Source of the DNA: Hyphodiscus hymeniophilus
Lineage: Eukaryota > Ascomycota > Leotiomycetes > Helotiales > Hyphodiscaceae
Reading direction: 5' to 3'
Assembly (NCBI GenBank): GCA_016508695.1
Contig: VNKQ01000004.1
Span: 2,356,001-2,420,000, forward strand
DNA length: 64,000 nt
Position 1 is the stretch's first letter; each line of letters opens with the position of its first letter. The notes below the pieces were generated by a model. That model was not told the DNA's origin, did no database searches, and saw only the letters and a program-made list of their open reading frames with translations. Below, in pieces: positions 1 to 12,369 of this stretch. Both the position numbers and the translations under genes were made by a program.

Positions 1-1440
1 TGTGTCCGGCGGCACGATGACACCCGCTTCGTCTGGTCAATGGCCGGCCTTGCTTTGCGAATAGCGCAGTCACTCGGTCTTCATCGAGATGGATCGAAAT
101 TTGGACTTTCTCCGTTCGACACAGAGATGAGACGCCGTCTCTGGTGGCAAGTATGTATTCTAGACGTACGAGCATCTGAAGATCACGGTTCCGACCCATC
201 CATTTTAGACCAGGCTTTCGATACTGAAATGCCGCTGTCAGTCAACGATTCTGATCTCGACCCCGATGCCACAGAACCTCCTACACCCAGACACGGAGTC
301 TCAGAAATGACGTTCTGTCTCATCAGATATGAAATCTGTTCCCTCACTCGACAGCTCTCCTACACCCCTCCAGGATCGTTCTACCAAGCACGCGCCGCTC
401 TTGTCACTCTAGAAGATAAAGAGCAAATGATCAAAGACTGTGCAGACCGTCTTGAAGAAAAGTATCTCCAGTACTGCGAAGAAGCGGGTCCGCTCTACTG
501 GGTAGCAGCGACGGTAGCACGGCTTATCACAGCAAAAATGAGCCTCATAATCTACCACCCTCTCACCCAACCCGGCAAGCCGAGTCCCCTATCCCAAGAT
601 ACTAAAGATAGACTATTCATGGCATCCATCGAAATTATCGAATATTCCAGCGTCCTGAAATCAGAAGCGAGCACGAAGCAATGGGGCTGGCTATTTCATA
701 CTTACGTCCAATGGCATGCCATCGCCTACATACTGGGTGAGCTGTGTATCCGTCCACATTCGATGATTGTCGATCGTGCATGGCGTGCCGTGGATGGCGT
801 GTTCAGCGATTTCGCAGACGCCGTCTCGCACTCCAAGGGCCGGATGCTATGGCTGCCGATGAGAAAGCTGATGGCAAAAGCAAGACGGAAGAGAGAGGAA
901 AACATGCAAGCGCAGAGCGAGCACGGTCGGATCTCGAATGATCTAGGCATGAATAGTCAATTCATACGTCCGCCACCATCTGGACCGACCTCTAGTCGGA
1001 GAGTGGCCGGGGATAGACTGCATATGCAGACCACAGACACGACGAACATGATAGCTAATCAGAAGAACGAATTCCATCCTACACCTATCCAGTCGCCTTC
1101 CACCAACAACGGGAACCCCTTCCCCACGCAGCAAAACTACGCTCACGATATCCCCATGTCGGAGCCGCAGATCCAACCACAGGTCATCGGAATGGGTCCG
1201 CGACTCGCGCCCGAGCAGATCCAGCTGCAGATGCAGCAGCAGCAACGGCAAATGCAACAGACGCCGTGGCTGTTGGATGACAGCGCCTTGGTGGACTTGG
1301 ACATGGCTGGTCTGGATGGCGATCCGAACTGGGAGGGCTGGGATGATCTGGTAAAGGACTTCCAGATGGAAGCTGATAATGCGGGTGGGCTGGGCGAGAT
1401 CAGAGGCCCGGCTCTGGGTGGCATGGGGAGCTGGTGGTAA
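1..1440 (+). CDS. Fungal-specific transcription factor, 3' part (Zn2Cys6 family likely)
   Basis: The frame is open from the first base of the window, so the start and any Zn2Cys6 DNA-binding domain lie outside it. The visible 479 codons begin inside the fungal-specific transcription factor middle homology domain: an ALRIAQSLGLHRDG-like stretch followed by EMRRRLWWQ is the hallmark of this family. After about residue 300 the protein turns into a low-complexity region rich in Gln, Asn, Pro and Met, with a short poly-Gln run, and ends in an acidic, Trp-containing tail (residues about 430-470) that looks like an activation region. No intron is needed in the visible part. It should be a nuclear regulator; its target genes cannot be told from the sequence. 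The stop at 1438-1440 is convergent with the GH47 gene that ends at 1779. Confidence 0.85.
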   Translation, partial: CVRRHDDTRFVWSMAGLALRIAQSLGLHRDGSKFGLSPFDTEMRRRLWWQVCILDVRASEDHGSDPSILDQAFDTEMPLSVNDSDLDPDATEPPTPRHGVSEMTFCLIRYEICSLTRQLSYTPPGSFYQARAALVTLEDKEQMIKDCADRLEEKYLQYCEEAGPLYWVAATVARLITAKMSLIIYHPLTQPGKPSPLSQDTKDRLFMASIEIIEYSSVLKSEASTKQWGWLFHTYVQWHAIAYILGELCIRPHSMIVDRAWRAVDGVFSDFADAVSHSKGRMLWLPMRKLMAKARRKREENMQAQSEHGRISNDLGMNSQFIRPPPSGPTSSRRVAGDRLHMQTTDTTNMIANQKNEFHPTPIQSPSTNNGNPFPTQQNYAHDIPMSEPQIQPQVIGMGPRLAPEQIQLQMQQQQRQMQQTPWLLDDSALVDLDMAGLDGDPNWEGWDDLVKDFQMEADNAGGLGEIRGPALGGMGSWW

Positions 1441-1778
1441 TGCTGGTACGGGACGGTCTGGAGCGGGTATATCAGGAGTGCTGCATATTGATGGTTTCAC
1501 GGCGTCGAGGATCATGGCGTCGTTCATTGATCCAGGTTTTGACATGGTGGTGCGCTTGTTTATACCTTATCTGTATTTGGGAATATTCCGGCGTCTGGGA
1601 TGTAACATAAACGGTCAAATCTATTAGCTCCGTCTCAAACTTTAAAGCTTAGAAAATATAAACGCTTCACTCTCACAATCGGAAACTTCGGCGAGGTCAA
1701 GGTCATCATATGTGTTTCCAGATGGTATCTACAATCATCAAGATCCCAACGCCAATATCAATGTATCTCCTACTATAC
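1441..1778. other. Convergent 3' intergenic region
   Basis: This 338-nt stretch lies between the stops of two convergent genes and should hold both 3' untranslated regions. It is moderately AT-rich. I see no further gene. Confidence 0.5.
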
Positions 1779-4700
1779 TTACACAACAACAATGTTTCCC
1801 ACTACCAGTCCTTGACTCTCAACATGATACCTCCTTCTGATACCGACACTCCTCGCGCGCCTAAACAAGCTTTCAACTTCCTCCCCACCCCCGATCATCA
1901 CCATACTAATCTGATGATGTCTAAGCAGCCCACTAGGCGTAACTTGTGCTTTGTCAAGTAGCGGCCGAATCAACTTATGTCCCGTACCTTCCCTTCCTAA
2001 ATCCTCTTTATCTTCATCCTCATCTGAGATGACAATAACGAGCATTAAGCTGCGAGAGGATGGCGTGAAGCTGGGGATGTTGGCAAGTTTTTCGGAGAAA
2101 GTGCAACCGCCACGACGCATGACGATTACTTGGTGCTTGCGGGCTGCTTCATCGGGGAGTTTGCCGTCGCAGGCTGTACCGGCGAAGTAGATGCGGGACC
2201 AAGATAGTAGCTCTGCTGAGGCTTGTTTGGGATCGGGCGCTTCGATGACATCGATTATGGGTGCGGCGCCCATGCCTGTAGGAGCGATAGCTGGAAGAGT
2301 TGCGATTGTGTAGCTCTTGGGGATTTCGGGCTGTGGGAGTAAGGTTGCGGCTGGGTCGCGAAGAGCAGATGTCACGTGGTGGAGGATGGAGGAGAGCATA
2401 GTGCGGTATTCGGCTGCTAGGCCAGCGCTGGATATTGAGTTCTCGAAAGCGATTTGGGGGCTTCCGTCGTGCTCTTCTTCTGTAAAGTACTCTTCCGTTT
2501 CAGGACGGGAAGAATGATTGGTTTCGATTGGAAGATCAAGCTGTAGCACTATGTCAAGCATGATTGAGTCTCGAATTCGAGTGAATGATGGATCGGACAA
2601 CTCGCCGATCACTTCGCGGGGTATGAAGACTTGCTCGTCACGGCCCAGAGCCATGTTTTGTATGTTCCAGACTCGCCAGGATTCTATTAACGGTCCATCG
2701 ACGGCAATGAATGGGGATGGCGATTCGTAAACCATGCCCAGCTTGAGGCCTGCAAGGCCTTTCACAAGTATACCCTCATTGATCCTGACGAGACCCTGAG
2801 CACCAAAAACGACGAAATTTTGCCCAGAAGCAGTAGCAAGTGGATTGTTGTTTGGAAATTCAATGCTGAATGTAGTTTTCATTGGAAGCCGATCACAAGT
2901 TCCATTGCTTGGGATGAGCGATTTTGGAAGAGTCCAAGGATAGTAGGTATGATTGGAGTATGTATTGGGCTCTATTGCTTCACTGACATAACTTGCCGTC
3001 TGGGAACTTCCGGAGTTGACGGAGTGTAGATTTGGGATCATGTGCAATCCTATCAAGCTTGAAGCATGGAAAACGTCCGGCCTCGCAGCAGTGACGGATA
3101 CCGAGAACGGAACAGGTGGTGGAGCGGCAGGGCAGGTAGTTCTCACGTCAAAAGCGATATGTGGCTGGACGGATTTCGTGGTACTTGACTTCCGTCGGAT
3201 AAGGGTCGATTTCTCTTTGGGAATCAAAAGGGGATGCCCTTCAGTCGTAAAGACATAAGCGGCATCCAACGAGTTGAGCGGATGATCCGGATCGAACAAG
3301 AGGTAGAGATATTTGGCAGTTTCACCAAGGAAGAAACTCTCCATTCTGTCACTCTTCTCCCCTGTGCGGACGTCTTGAAGGCCCGACCACCCACATTCAG
3401 TCCAACATCGTTGCTTGATATCCTCCAATACCATCTCACCAACATGGAGATACCATGGGTCCCGAGTGGCACGATAGAGATGATAGTTTGACTCGATGAA
3501 CTCTGGCCTTCCAGGCCACCAGCCTAGGCCTCCTTCAACCTGGCCATCTCGCACAGACCAACGTTCTGGGAGTGCTGCATACCGAGTCCACAATGCTGTA
3601 TAGAGTAAGTTCGTCTCGATAGCCTCCTCAACCTCACCGGCAAGTGTCAACAAGCCGGGATAATAAGCGCCAAGACTATCGATCCAATATGCTTGGGGAG
3701 ACCCAGTCGCCAAATGGACGTTGACATAATGTGGATGATGTGTACCGCTGTATAAGTGTCTCTTGATAGCGGCGTGTGCTTCGTGCCAGGCTTCTAGAAA
3801 CGTCTCTGCCGAGTTTTCCTCTAGGCTCAGTGGGCTGTAGATGGTGTTCGGGTCTAGCCATAATTCGTGAGTTTGTTTGAAAGGAACTGTCAGGTTTGGC
3901 GTATCGTGCCCAGAAAGCAGAATCGAAGTCTTCAAGGCGTATTCAAAAAAGCTATCCGCACCGGCACCAATCCCAGCATATGGACCGATCCATTGTCCAT
4001 TCTCCGCATCAACACCTGCTCCTATGAGTCCAATATTGCTCCTTCTATTCCAAACAGCCCAGAATGCCCTCTTAGCTAGTTGTTCGAATCTTGCATCTCC
4101 TGTAAGTCTGCTCAACACGGTAAACTCTAGAACTAAGCTCCCAGCACCTGCGCTACAGGTTTCCGTTATCTCAGGCGATCCATCCTCCGCTAGGTCGTCG
4201 TCGGAGTCTTTGTTGAGGGGAGAGTTCAGATAGAATGGAATCCCATGCCTCAAATTCACTCTCGGGTATGGCATGCCAGTCGCTGTATAGAAAGCTGGTA
4301 ACAGCCGTTGTGCCAGATCGAGCGCAAGACGAAGAAGCTGGCCATTGTATCGAAAACCATTTGGCCATGTTATAGGCGTCGTGTCACCCACCTTCGAGTT
4401 CGACACACCCCGCAATTTTGGCTTGTATCCGTCAATGGGGAGCTCCCCGGAAGCAAAAAGATGAGCACTCAGCAGTCCACCAACGCCTCTGATGACCGTT
4501 TCGAATACCTGGACCTTACTATCAACATCGAATCCCCGCGCTCGTAGACCTTTCCCAGTCGAACCACTTGTGCCATCTCCATATTGCAAGACCAATGCAG
4601 CCACACCATCTTGAAAGTCACGCAGAGCCTTTGCGCCAGTCGCGGCCAGATCTGGAGGTGCAGATGCCAGTATTGCGAGGGTGGATAAACTATCGATAAG

Positions 4701-5033
4701 AGTGAGAGAGTAGTTGCCTAGAACATCATTGAGTTCGACATTGCGCGGATTCCGGGAATCTCGAGTAAGAGGGACGCATGAAACCGGCCGCAACTACAGA
4801 TCATTAGTACGTGGGAGCAGTGCCTTTCCATGTAATCTAACCTCATCCTCTGGAAAGGCGACATCCATGTAGTTATCGAAGCCATGATAGAACATGTCCA
4901 CGGTCTCCTTGCGCAACTCTGCTACGCGCGCAGGCGTCATAGCATTGGCAATCGCCAGCCATATCGAGAACAGGAGAATCCATCTTGTCCAGAAGATGTT
5001 TGGGCGAAACCCCCTTCCTGGGCACAAGGGCAT
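1779..5033 (-). CDS. HTM1: GH47 EDEM/Htm1-like alpha-mannosidase with C-terminal PA domain
   Basis: Two exons (5033-4842 and 4793-1779) with a 48-nt intron at 4794-4841 give 1068 residues. The intron has a TACTAAT branch motif and joins FPEDE to LRPVSC, the usual EDEM sequence. The N-terminus has a hydrophobic signal or anchor segment (about residues 12-30). The GH47 fold follows: NYMDVAFPEDE, DSLSTLAILAS, TETCSAGAGSL, a WPGRPEFIESNYHLYRAT stretch, and SDRMESFFLGETAKYLYLLF. The last 200 residues or so hold a protease-associated (PA) domain, seen as RRGGCTFSEKLAN followed by an acidic stretch. Family members act in the ER lumen, trimming Man8 glycans on misfolded glycoproteins to mark them for ER-associated degradation. 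The ATG at 5033 is the first true ATG in frame. No KDEL-type signal is present; the protein ends in a Val-rich tail. The choice between the Htm1 and Mnl2 branches is not certain. Confidence 0.9.
4794..4841 (-). other. Intron of the GH47 gene
   Basis: On the minus strand the intron begins GTTAGATT and ends GATCTGTAG, with a TACTAAT branch site 5' of the acceptor. Removing it restores the conserved FPEDE-LRP junction in phase 0. Confidence 0.85.
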
Positions 5034-5981
5034 CAGCGAAATCTGTTGGCAGTGGAAGGCATGTGAGCGCAGAACCACAAGATCGCAGGTTATCTGGGAG
5101 TTCGCAGGATATAATGAAATCAGGTCCAAGATGAATAATCAAGGAAAGCGCCCAAAGATTCGAGGAAGGAGACAGACATTGAGGACAGCTTACTCAATGT
5201 GATCATTCAACCGGCGCTCACGTGATAAATTTCCACTATTAGAAATCAAGTATTTAGGATTCGAGCCGTGCTTGAATGAATCACGTTGTAGAGAGATCTT
5301 GACAGAGCAAACAGTGGCTACATCTTTCTCTGAGCGAAATGAGGGTTACCGATACTTTGTGCCGGTTCAGCAACTACTCTTCAGACATCGTCACCACAAT
5401 GTATCAGTGATGGGCAAATATGGCACTCGAGTACACTCTTGAGTTTTCTGTTCAATATTCCGCCGTAGATTTGGACAACTTTGCCCGGAAACTTGTTAAA
5501 TCTCTTTCTTGCATAGTTTGGTAGGGAGTCTTAACTGATTTTGAGATCTTGCAGACTTCTATGTTCTCACGTTCTGTGGCTCCATGGTCTTCAATTGCAA
5601 CGCAAATTACGACGGAATTGACAGAATCAGTCACATAAGTTCATAACCCTGCAAAGGTAACCGAACTTCTTCCCATTCTGGTGTATCTAATATTTCAGCA
5701 TTCGGTTTCATTGCCTGAGTCGTAACTAATATATCCAATGTCTGATTCTCACTGCCGTTCTTCTGGTCTTAGGGCTTTGTTTGGAATTTGCTACTCGAAG
5801 TTATTCGTGGTGTTTTACTTGCAAGTCTTTAGTAAGACAGAATCCAATCATGTAGTCAATACTATATGCTGTGAGTTCTATGCTCCGTTAATCGAGCCGT
5901 TATACATTTTCCTCAACTTGTCTAGTACGTTACTAAATCTCGAGATCGAGGTGTTACTTTCCCACCGCCGCATCGTCACAT
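5034..5981. other. Intergenic: GH47 upstream region and esterase 3' flank
   Basis: About 950 nt lie between the GH47 start and the esterase stop. The part next to 5033 should be the GH47 promoter; the part next to 5982 the esterase 3' UTR. The stretch is AT-rich and the short open frames (for example 5738-5998) have no recognisable domain. I see no gene. Confidence 0.5.
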
Positions 5982-8104
5982 CTACTCGGGCACTATAACA
6001 CCCATGCTTCTCCAAAAGTCACACCGGAATCCCCTTCCACCCTCCCAGGTATACGCATTAACCAATGTAATGTCATTTGTCATACCCGGCTCCTCAAACT
6101 CAGTCACATTGGCCCCGCCAGTACTTGGAATCGAGAACGGAACGCCTCCTGTCTCGTTGAGATTGATCTGGAATGGAGCATATATGTTGAATGGGGGCCA
6201 GCTGGAAGCAGGGTTGTCCGAAGTGTTATTGGACGAGGCGCCATTTGCTACGGCGTTACTGATGGAAGGGTTGTCCTTCGTGATGAAATTACCCCAAATT
6301 GCTGATGTAGCAAACTAGTCAGTCATCAGGAACTCTCATGGGATAAAATTATATAACAGGAAAAGAGAGCGAATACTTACTCGTGAAGGCAAGTTCGAAA
6401 TCAGGCCCTTGATCTGGTGCCGCGGGGCCAAAATATCCTGTCACATCAGCGCCGTGAGTTGCAACAGGGACCGAATACTGGTACTTATAACTAGTACGCC
6501 CTTTATCGCTGAAAGATTCTGCCATCCAATAACTGGGGCAAACGAAGGTTGTTTCCGCGTAGATGTTGTCGGCGCGCTGTTGTTGACCAGTACCAACTTG
6601 GCTCTCATTGAGGGCGGTAGGACCAGCGTTCCCAAGTGTTGCAAACTTGGTAGCGTTGGGGTCATCGGTTGTATTGCTGCTTGGGTAGTAGAGCAAGATT
6701 TTGGCAAGGTCATCATCTGTGAATGAGGGGAATGTTCGGGCAAGCCAAGCCACGAGAGCATCCTCCGTGTTGATGTTCTGGGGAGTGAATGGAGCGCCTT
6801 CATTAGCGTTGTTCTGGAATCCTCATGTTAGCATAGTGATTTTTCCTTTCAATGATAAGATCTTACTCCGATAAGTAGATTCAACCCGTTGACTTGCTTT
6901 TGAACCAGTTGCTGGCTCGGTAGTCGTTGGATGAAAACACCATCCGTGACTGGAAGAAATCCCCAAGTGCCGAAAAGGCCGGAACCTGAAACATTGAAAC
7001 TTGCAGCCTGCAATGTTGTTGTATTCTGTTTGAGAAGACATTGGAAGATAGTGTCAACCGTACCTCCGTACGCCGTGGTCGGTGTGCATCCGGCTTGAAC
7101 AGCGAAGGCATAATATGCTTGCGATGGGATCCAGTCTTTGTAGCCATACTGTAATGGAAGATATGGCGAAGCAGCAATAGCCTACGCATTCATTAGCCCT
7201 TCTGAGATCAAATTGCAACCTGGAGACGTGCTCACATTTTTGAACAGAGATGTCCCCATGGTGCCTCCATACGTCATTGTCTGGAGCATCACAGAGCCAC
7301 CGCCAGCAGATTCACCAGAAATTGTAACACGAGTAGGGTCTCCTCCAAATAGACTAATGTGGGCCTGGACCCACTGCAAAGCAAAGAACTGATCCAGAAT
7401 TCCTGCATTGACGACGCCCTCTCGGAATACTTCGTCAGAAGACAAGAACCCAAACGCGCCCAACTGTGCCGTTATTAGTCGACAGAAACAAATCAAGTAA
7501 CAGGATCAGGTATTACTCTGTATTGAATGCTGACTCCCACGAAACTGTTGTTGTTTGCAGCGATTATTAGATTGAGATTTTCCTGGCCATTACCAGCGCC
7601 ATAGCCTCCTCCATGGATCCAAACCAAGACTGGGAGACTGGAGGCGTTGGCTGGTGCGTACACATTCAAGTACAAACAATCTTCGTCAGAGAGCCCTGCC
7701 GTTACATTGACGGGCGTGCCGGATGATAGCGGACTTTGGGGACATTGCGGCCCAAACCTGTTGGCCTGGATGGGAGAAGACCTGTTTAAAGCGGGAGTTT
7801 GTGGTGCTTGCCAACGCAAAGAACCCGTTGGAGGGGCAGCAAATCGAATTCTTGCTTGCTTGTCAGGTATCGTTACCTATGAGTCTTGAATTTCTACTTA
7901 CCCTTTGAAATTGTTGATGCCTGTTGTGGTGTTCTGTACTCCAATGTAGACTGAATATCCCAGATCAACCGTCAAGCTATTCTGGCCGCTCGATTGCCTC
8001 TTCTTAAGTGTATTCTCAAAGGGATTGCTGGGCAACACCGCTGCAGAACTGACCGTTGTTATTGCTAGAGCACAAATACTAATAAGCTTCAGAAGATGTC
8101 TCAT
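5982..8104 (-). CDS. Secreted type-B carboxylesterase/lipase
   Basis: Six exons (8104-7902, 7850-7517, 7463-7236, 7181-6867, 6813-6381, 6301-5982) encode 610 residues. All five introns are 51-79 nt, GT-AG, and each join restores a family motif. The N-terminus is a signal peptide (hydrophobic residues about 5-22) followed by a dibasic KKR site near residue 35, a likely Kex2-type cleavage. The alpha/beta hydrolase fold carries the oxyanion motif WIHGGGYG, the nucleophile elbow GESAGGG (Ser231), the acidic residue in NNANEG (Glu365) and the histidine in ATHGADV (His480), so the triad is complete. EDCLYLNVYAP is the second type-B signature. Several N-x-S/T sites fit secretion. It hydrolyses carboxylic esters or lipids; the substrate cannot be told. 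The stop codon TAG is at 5982-5984. Confidence 0.92.
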
Positions 8105-9100
8105 GTTGGTATGAGTGTGGATAGTTAATACAGTCTATACTGTTCAGTCCGGGAAATGAAATCCTTCTTCTAGTTCCTGGTAACCCCGCTTAGTCTTTAT
8201 ATGCAGTCAGTTCTTCACCGCTGAACCTCGTCGACCTGCCGATATATTTCCGCTTGTCTGTCAAAATAGGGCTGCCTCCTGTCGGGGGCAATTCAGCGCG
8301 GGGTAGTCGTCCTACGAGCATTTCCATCGGTCCGGAAAGCAACAGCTTCAGTGTCTGCTTAGTAGAACCCGATTTTCAGGATCACTCTCCAGTTGAAGGT
8401 AATTGTAATGTACCCCGCACTCCTGGACCCCGCCGCATTACTCTTCGTGCCGAATTCCGATGGTTAGCTTGGATGGAACGAGCAATCGACAAATTGTAGG
8501 CGTTGCAACTTGCAAGGTGTACAAGAAAATTATAACACTACTGTACTGTAGACTAGGATATTTTACCCGGCCTCCCGGCCGGATATCCCCAATTATAATT
8601 TTTCCGAGAATTTTTCCGTAGATTGAACTACTCGAGTGCCCAATAATGAATAAGTATTTGGCGGCTCACAAATATACTTTACATGCTCGCCTTGGTTTTC
8701 CTACCAGGCCAAGCTGGTGAAGGCATGGCTACGGTTAGTCAGCAGGCCTGAGGTACGCAAAGCTTTGCATTTGATTACGGTATTCAATAGTCGTTTAACC
8801 GGCTCGCCTCGATTTTTCTATCATCATATTCTAACTCTTTTTAACAGCTAAACGGCAAAACTAGGTTCTACTTTTCATTGGCTTCGTCGCTGGTTTGAGA
8901 AACTCCACCCTTTATTATCTAAATATAACTCAGAAGAGTAGACCTTTCAACAATAATGAGACAGGGTTTCAAATCAACGATATTGGAAGACTTTCCTTCG
9001 CTGCTGCGGTGGCTAGCACTTCACCATTCATTAGGCCATGAACGTAGCTAAAGCTGCAGTCAACAAGAGCACTAGCTGGAACATGGTAGAGTTTTATGGC
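8105..9100. other. Intergenic: esterase promoter and HET gene 3' flank
   Basis: Nearly 1 kb without a gene. The first 150 nt should be the esterase 5' region. From about 8500 to 9000 the sequence alternates AT-rich tracts with short GC blocks such as the CCGGCC repeats near 8567-8582, which form a small palindrome. I find no coding frame with a domain and no terminal repeats of a transposon. Confidence 0.4.
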
Positions 9101-10786
9101 TTACCATTCGCCAACGAGCTTGAAGGATCTCCTAGAAAGTCGTGGAACCTTAGGTAGAGGACTGGTTATGGTTCGCAGACAGAATGGTACGGTTCCACCA
9201 TGGAGAATCGCAATACAGTCGTCAGCTTCCGCTGTTCCGTCGACTAGGCCCATATAACCCTGAGAAGATATAAAAAATGCCCTTCCACACATCGCACTAT
9301 ACATGGCTTCTGCAAACAGCTTTGCATCACTTCCAGGCTCAGCTGAAGCTGCATTCGGGTGCTCGAGCCACGCAGTCCAAAGTGAATCAATGTGCGCAGG
9401 GGTCAGGTTGATACGGCCTTTATGTTCGTGCTGAATCCTATATACTCTGTCTGCCACGAGTGTACGGCGAAAAGCGTGTAAGTGCTCGAGCTCGGTGACT
9501 CCCTCCCTTGAAAACTGCCTTGCCACTTTCTCCATCTCCTGCACTGCCGACAGTATATCGAGCCGATTCTGGAACCTCTCCGACGGAAACTTTGCAATAG
9601 GGCGTATAGTATCAAGCACCATACCCTGCAAAGTCATAACACCGCTATGGAAAGTAGGTGCTGCCCTTGAGTCCCCAGCACTTGAATAGCCGTTTGGCCA
9701 CAGCAAGATCCGCTTGCCGCGCATAACCGTCCAGTCAGGACACCACGAGGGCAGCTTCAGCTTTGACGTCTCAATGCCTTGGTTGTGGTGTGCGAGAACC
9801 TCCAAAGATCCAAGAGCAGTAGAGGCCTGTACCACTTGTTGATATACCTCCAAAGTACTGCGTTCATAATCTGGCGGGGGAAATATGCCTGGCTCCACCA
9901 ACTCAAGCAGACTATATATCTTATCACGAGCATCACTGCACTGACTGCCGCGAAATTTGCGTAACGTGTCTACAAGGTCTAGCTTGGACAATGAAGCAGT
10001 CTGATACACATTTCGCGTGGACCAGAGATGGTGAATAGGTGTGGAAGCCACATGCCTTATAAGATAATGTTGTTCAGGTGGAATATTGCCCTTGAATCTC
10101 GCCGCGACGAGTGTCTGAATGGCTTTGCCGAATCTGCTGCCAGAAATACTATCTCTGCCGCATACGAAGTGGACATCTTTGGATACTGTATATTCTTGTA
10201 TGATCCATGCTCGCTGCCACCAAGGTCTTTTCATGAGCTTTAATAGATCGTGCCATGCCTCTGCACGTTCGGGGTCGGTCAACATTTCAAGTAGACGACG
10301 AAAGTCCTCTGAGGGTGATGAGCTGATTTCATGAAGCAGTAATAAGGCCTCCTTGCTATTTTCGGCTGCTGGACCTATGAAGATGACAGTTTCTCTTGCA
10401 TGCCGATAGATGGGGCCCATTCTCGCAACTTGCACATTGCGTTCTTGGATGTCGCGTTGGCTGATACATATTGCGTCTATCCAGAGTGTTCGAGGCTTCG
10501 TCTCGTAGCGTAGATGAAGGAGTGCGTCGGCGAGGTTTCGAGTTATTATCACAGTGTGTCCATCTAGTATGATCGTAGAATCAAAGATATTGCCCCAGGT
10601 ATAGGACAAGCATTCATAGTTTTGGTTACGGATAGTGGTATGCTTGAGGCTACACTGGAGAGCAGTTTTATCACGTCCTGGGAGCAGAACGACTAGCCGG
10701 AGACCCCACGATTTCTCAACATCTTCGCCTTTGAATACCTTACTGGCTGGGATATCGTGGAGAGGGAGGTACGGATAATCAGTCAT
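9101..10786 (-). CDS. HET-domain (heterokaryon incompatibility) protein
   Basis: A single uninterrupted frame of 561 codons starts at ATG 10786. The HET domain lies at about residues 55-200: YECLSYTWGN near the start, ITRNLADALLHLR, TLWIDAICISQ with the following ERNVQVARM and YRHA, and WWQRAWIIQE at the end. These are the three conserved blocks of the family. The rest (about residues 210-561) has no domain I recognise; this is usual, since HET domains are followed by variable C-terminal regions. The domain is known from Neurospora and Podospora incompatibility proteins, where it drives programmed cell death on non-self fusion, but most genomic copies are uncharacterised. No transmembrane segment or signal peptide is visible. 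Neighbours are unrelated. The het-c gene lies 36 kb away. Confidence 0.93.
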   Translation of the reverse strand: MTDYPYLPLHDIPASKVFKGEDVEKSWGLRLVVLLPGRDKTALQCSLKHTTIRNQNYECLSYTWGNIFDSTIILDGHTVIITRNLADALLHLRYETKPRTLWIDAICISQRDIQERNVQVARMGPIYRHARETVIFIGPAAENSKEALLLLHEISSSPSEDFRRLLEMLTDPERAEAWHDLLKLMKRPWWQRAWIIQEYTVSKDVHFVCGRDSISGSRFGKAIQTLVAARFKGNIPPEQHYLIRHVASTPIHHLWSTRNVYQTASLSKLDLVDTLRKFRGSQCSDARDKIYSLLELVEPGIFPPPDYERSTLEVYQQVVQASTALGSLEVLAHHNQGIETSKLKLPSWCPDWTVMRGKRILLWPNGYSSAGDSRAAPTFHSGVMTLQGMVLDTIRPIAKFPSERFQNRLDILSAVQEMEKVARQFSREGVTELEHLHAFRRTLVADRVYRIQHEHKGRINLTPAHIDSLWTAWLEHPNAASAEPGSDAKLFAEAMYSAMCGRAFFISSQGYMGLVDGTAEADDCIAILHGGTVPFCLRTITSPLPKVPRLSRRSFKLVGEW

Positions 10787-12369
10787 TGTAGTAAGTCCGT
10801 AGATTTCGAGCCAAAATCCAAGTATAAGAAAACTGGAGCCAAAAAGAAGAGTTCCTGGCAGCGAAAGATCGTAGCCTTTGTAATATTTACCACTGGTTCA
10901 TCAATTTTCAGGCTCGGATCCCAGCCTAAGCATAATGAGTGATCTCAGAATGCAAACGGCGCCTCTGCTCAATGTGTGGCCAGTTCTGCCAGGCCGAGGT
11001 GTAGCAGGACAGACGAGGCTCCAGGACAACTGAAGCTCGTTTTAGAATCCCGATGTGTCTACAGTAAGCGTGTGGCCACGCGTGCAAGCACAGCCCGCAG
11101 CAACTTCGGTCTCTAGAAGCGCTACTGCAAGGAACAGGATGGTGCGACGAGGCAGGTTGCAAGAGTATCTAAACTCTACGTAACAAGGTTAATGCGAAAG
11201 AGGCCTATAGAGAGGGTCGACGTTACAGCGGCAGCATCTAAGTTTAGGAGGAGACGGCGAATCTTAGTTGAAGCTCGCTGGCGCGGTCCTTGCTCAATTG
11301 CGGTGTGGCTGCTCAGGGAAGCTGGGGAGGAGTAAGGGGGATCGAGGCAAAAGCGCCGGTTCGTTTGTAAAGAGCAAGGCATTAGCGACCGCGGAGAGTA
11401 ATGTGGTACAAGGTTCTGGGAGTCGGGATAGAAGGGAAACGCAGTGCTAAATTTCTATACTCCATAGGCGCGAAAGTGGGGCTGTAATGCAAAGAAAGTG
11501 GCGCGCTTAGCTTATGGCCCGATTTTGGAGGCACTTAATTTTACATAGAGGAACCTTTAATCCTGTCTCATATCTCCCAGCCTCCGCCATACCTTACACA
11601 CAATATTACTGGCTAACGAAGCACATGGTCGTAGTTTGAAGACATTCCATAGAGCCTTTCTAGACATAGCTTCCTAGACATAACGCTCAAACCCGCATAG
11701 CTCATAAATAATAAACTCCTCTCCTATCTCTTATTGCCGACTCCTCACACCGACATTGTTCGTGCTCGCATTAATTTGCCCAACGGATCTCCAGCCTCCA
11801 GCATGTATTCGCTTTCGCACACTATGTCTCCCTCATTATCCATCTATCGACTCGCCATGGCCGGTAAGTACTGAGATTACTATCGCAATCCGAACTCGTT
11901 TTCTTACAAAGCTTTTAAAACACACCGGAGATAGTAGCAGTAGCACTGGATCTTGGAAATATTTGTCTCATGAATGTTCTCATATCACTATGTTTCCAAG
12001 TCGGAGCTATGATTTCATACACCTGCAACCTTAAGAGTCACACGCATGCAAGATCTCAACGTGTTTGAAGCGCAGCTTCAACAAAGCTTCTGCTTGGGCA
12101 GGAAGGTTAGTAATTCCTCCTAAGCTGCGATTCCTTGACCATTAACTTGATTCTTTCTTGTAGTGCTGTCAAAGCTTGCTGTAGTACTATGAAAATAAAT
12201 CCGTGGCGTTGAAAGTCACCCATGGAGTCGGCCTTAATTCCCCATTTGCACCAAACGCAATGTGTCTTCCTTGTTTACCCAAAATAAGCTGTCCATTCAT
12301 CAGTCTTTGGAGGTCGCCGTCGCCTACCCAAGTCAGCTACAACTCAAACTACTTCTAATCCCAAGCCAC
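10787..12369. other. Gene-poor stretch downstream of position 10.8 kb
   Basis: About 1.6 kb with no supportable gene. The side next to 10787 is the HET gene promoter. Short frames on both strands (for example 11756-12034) lack domains and sensible starts. The base composition is mixed and I see no long repeat. A relic of an element cannot be excluded. Confidence 0.35.
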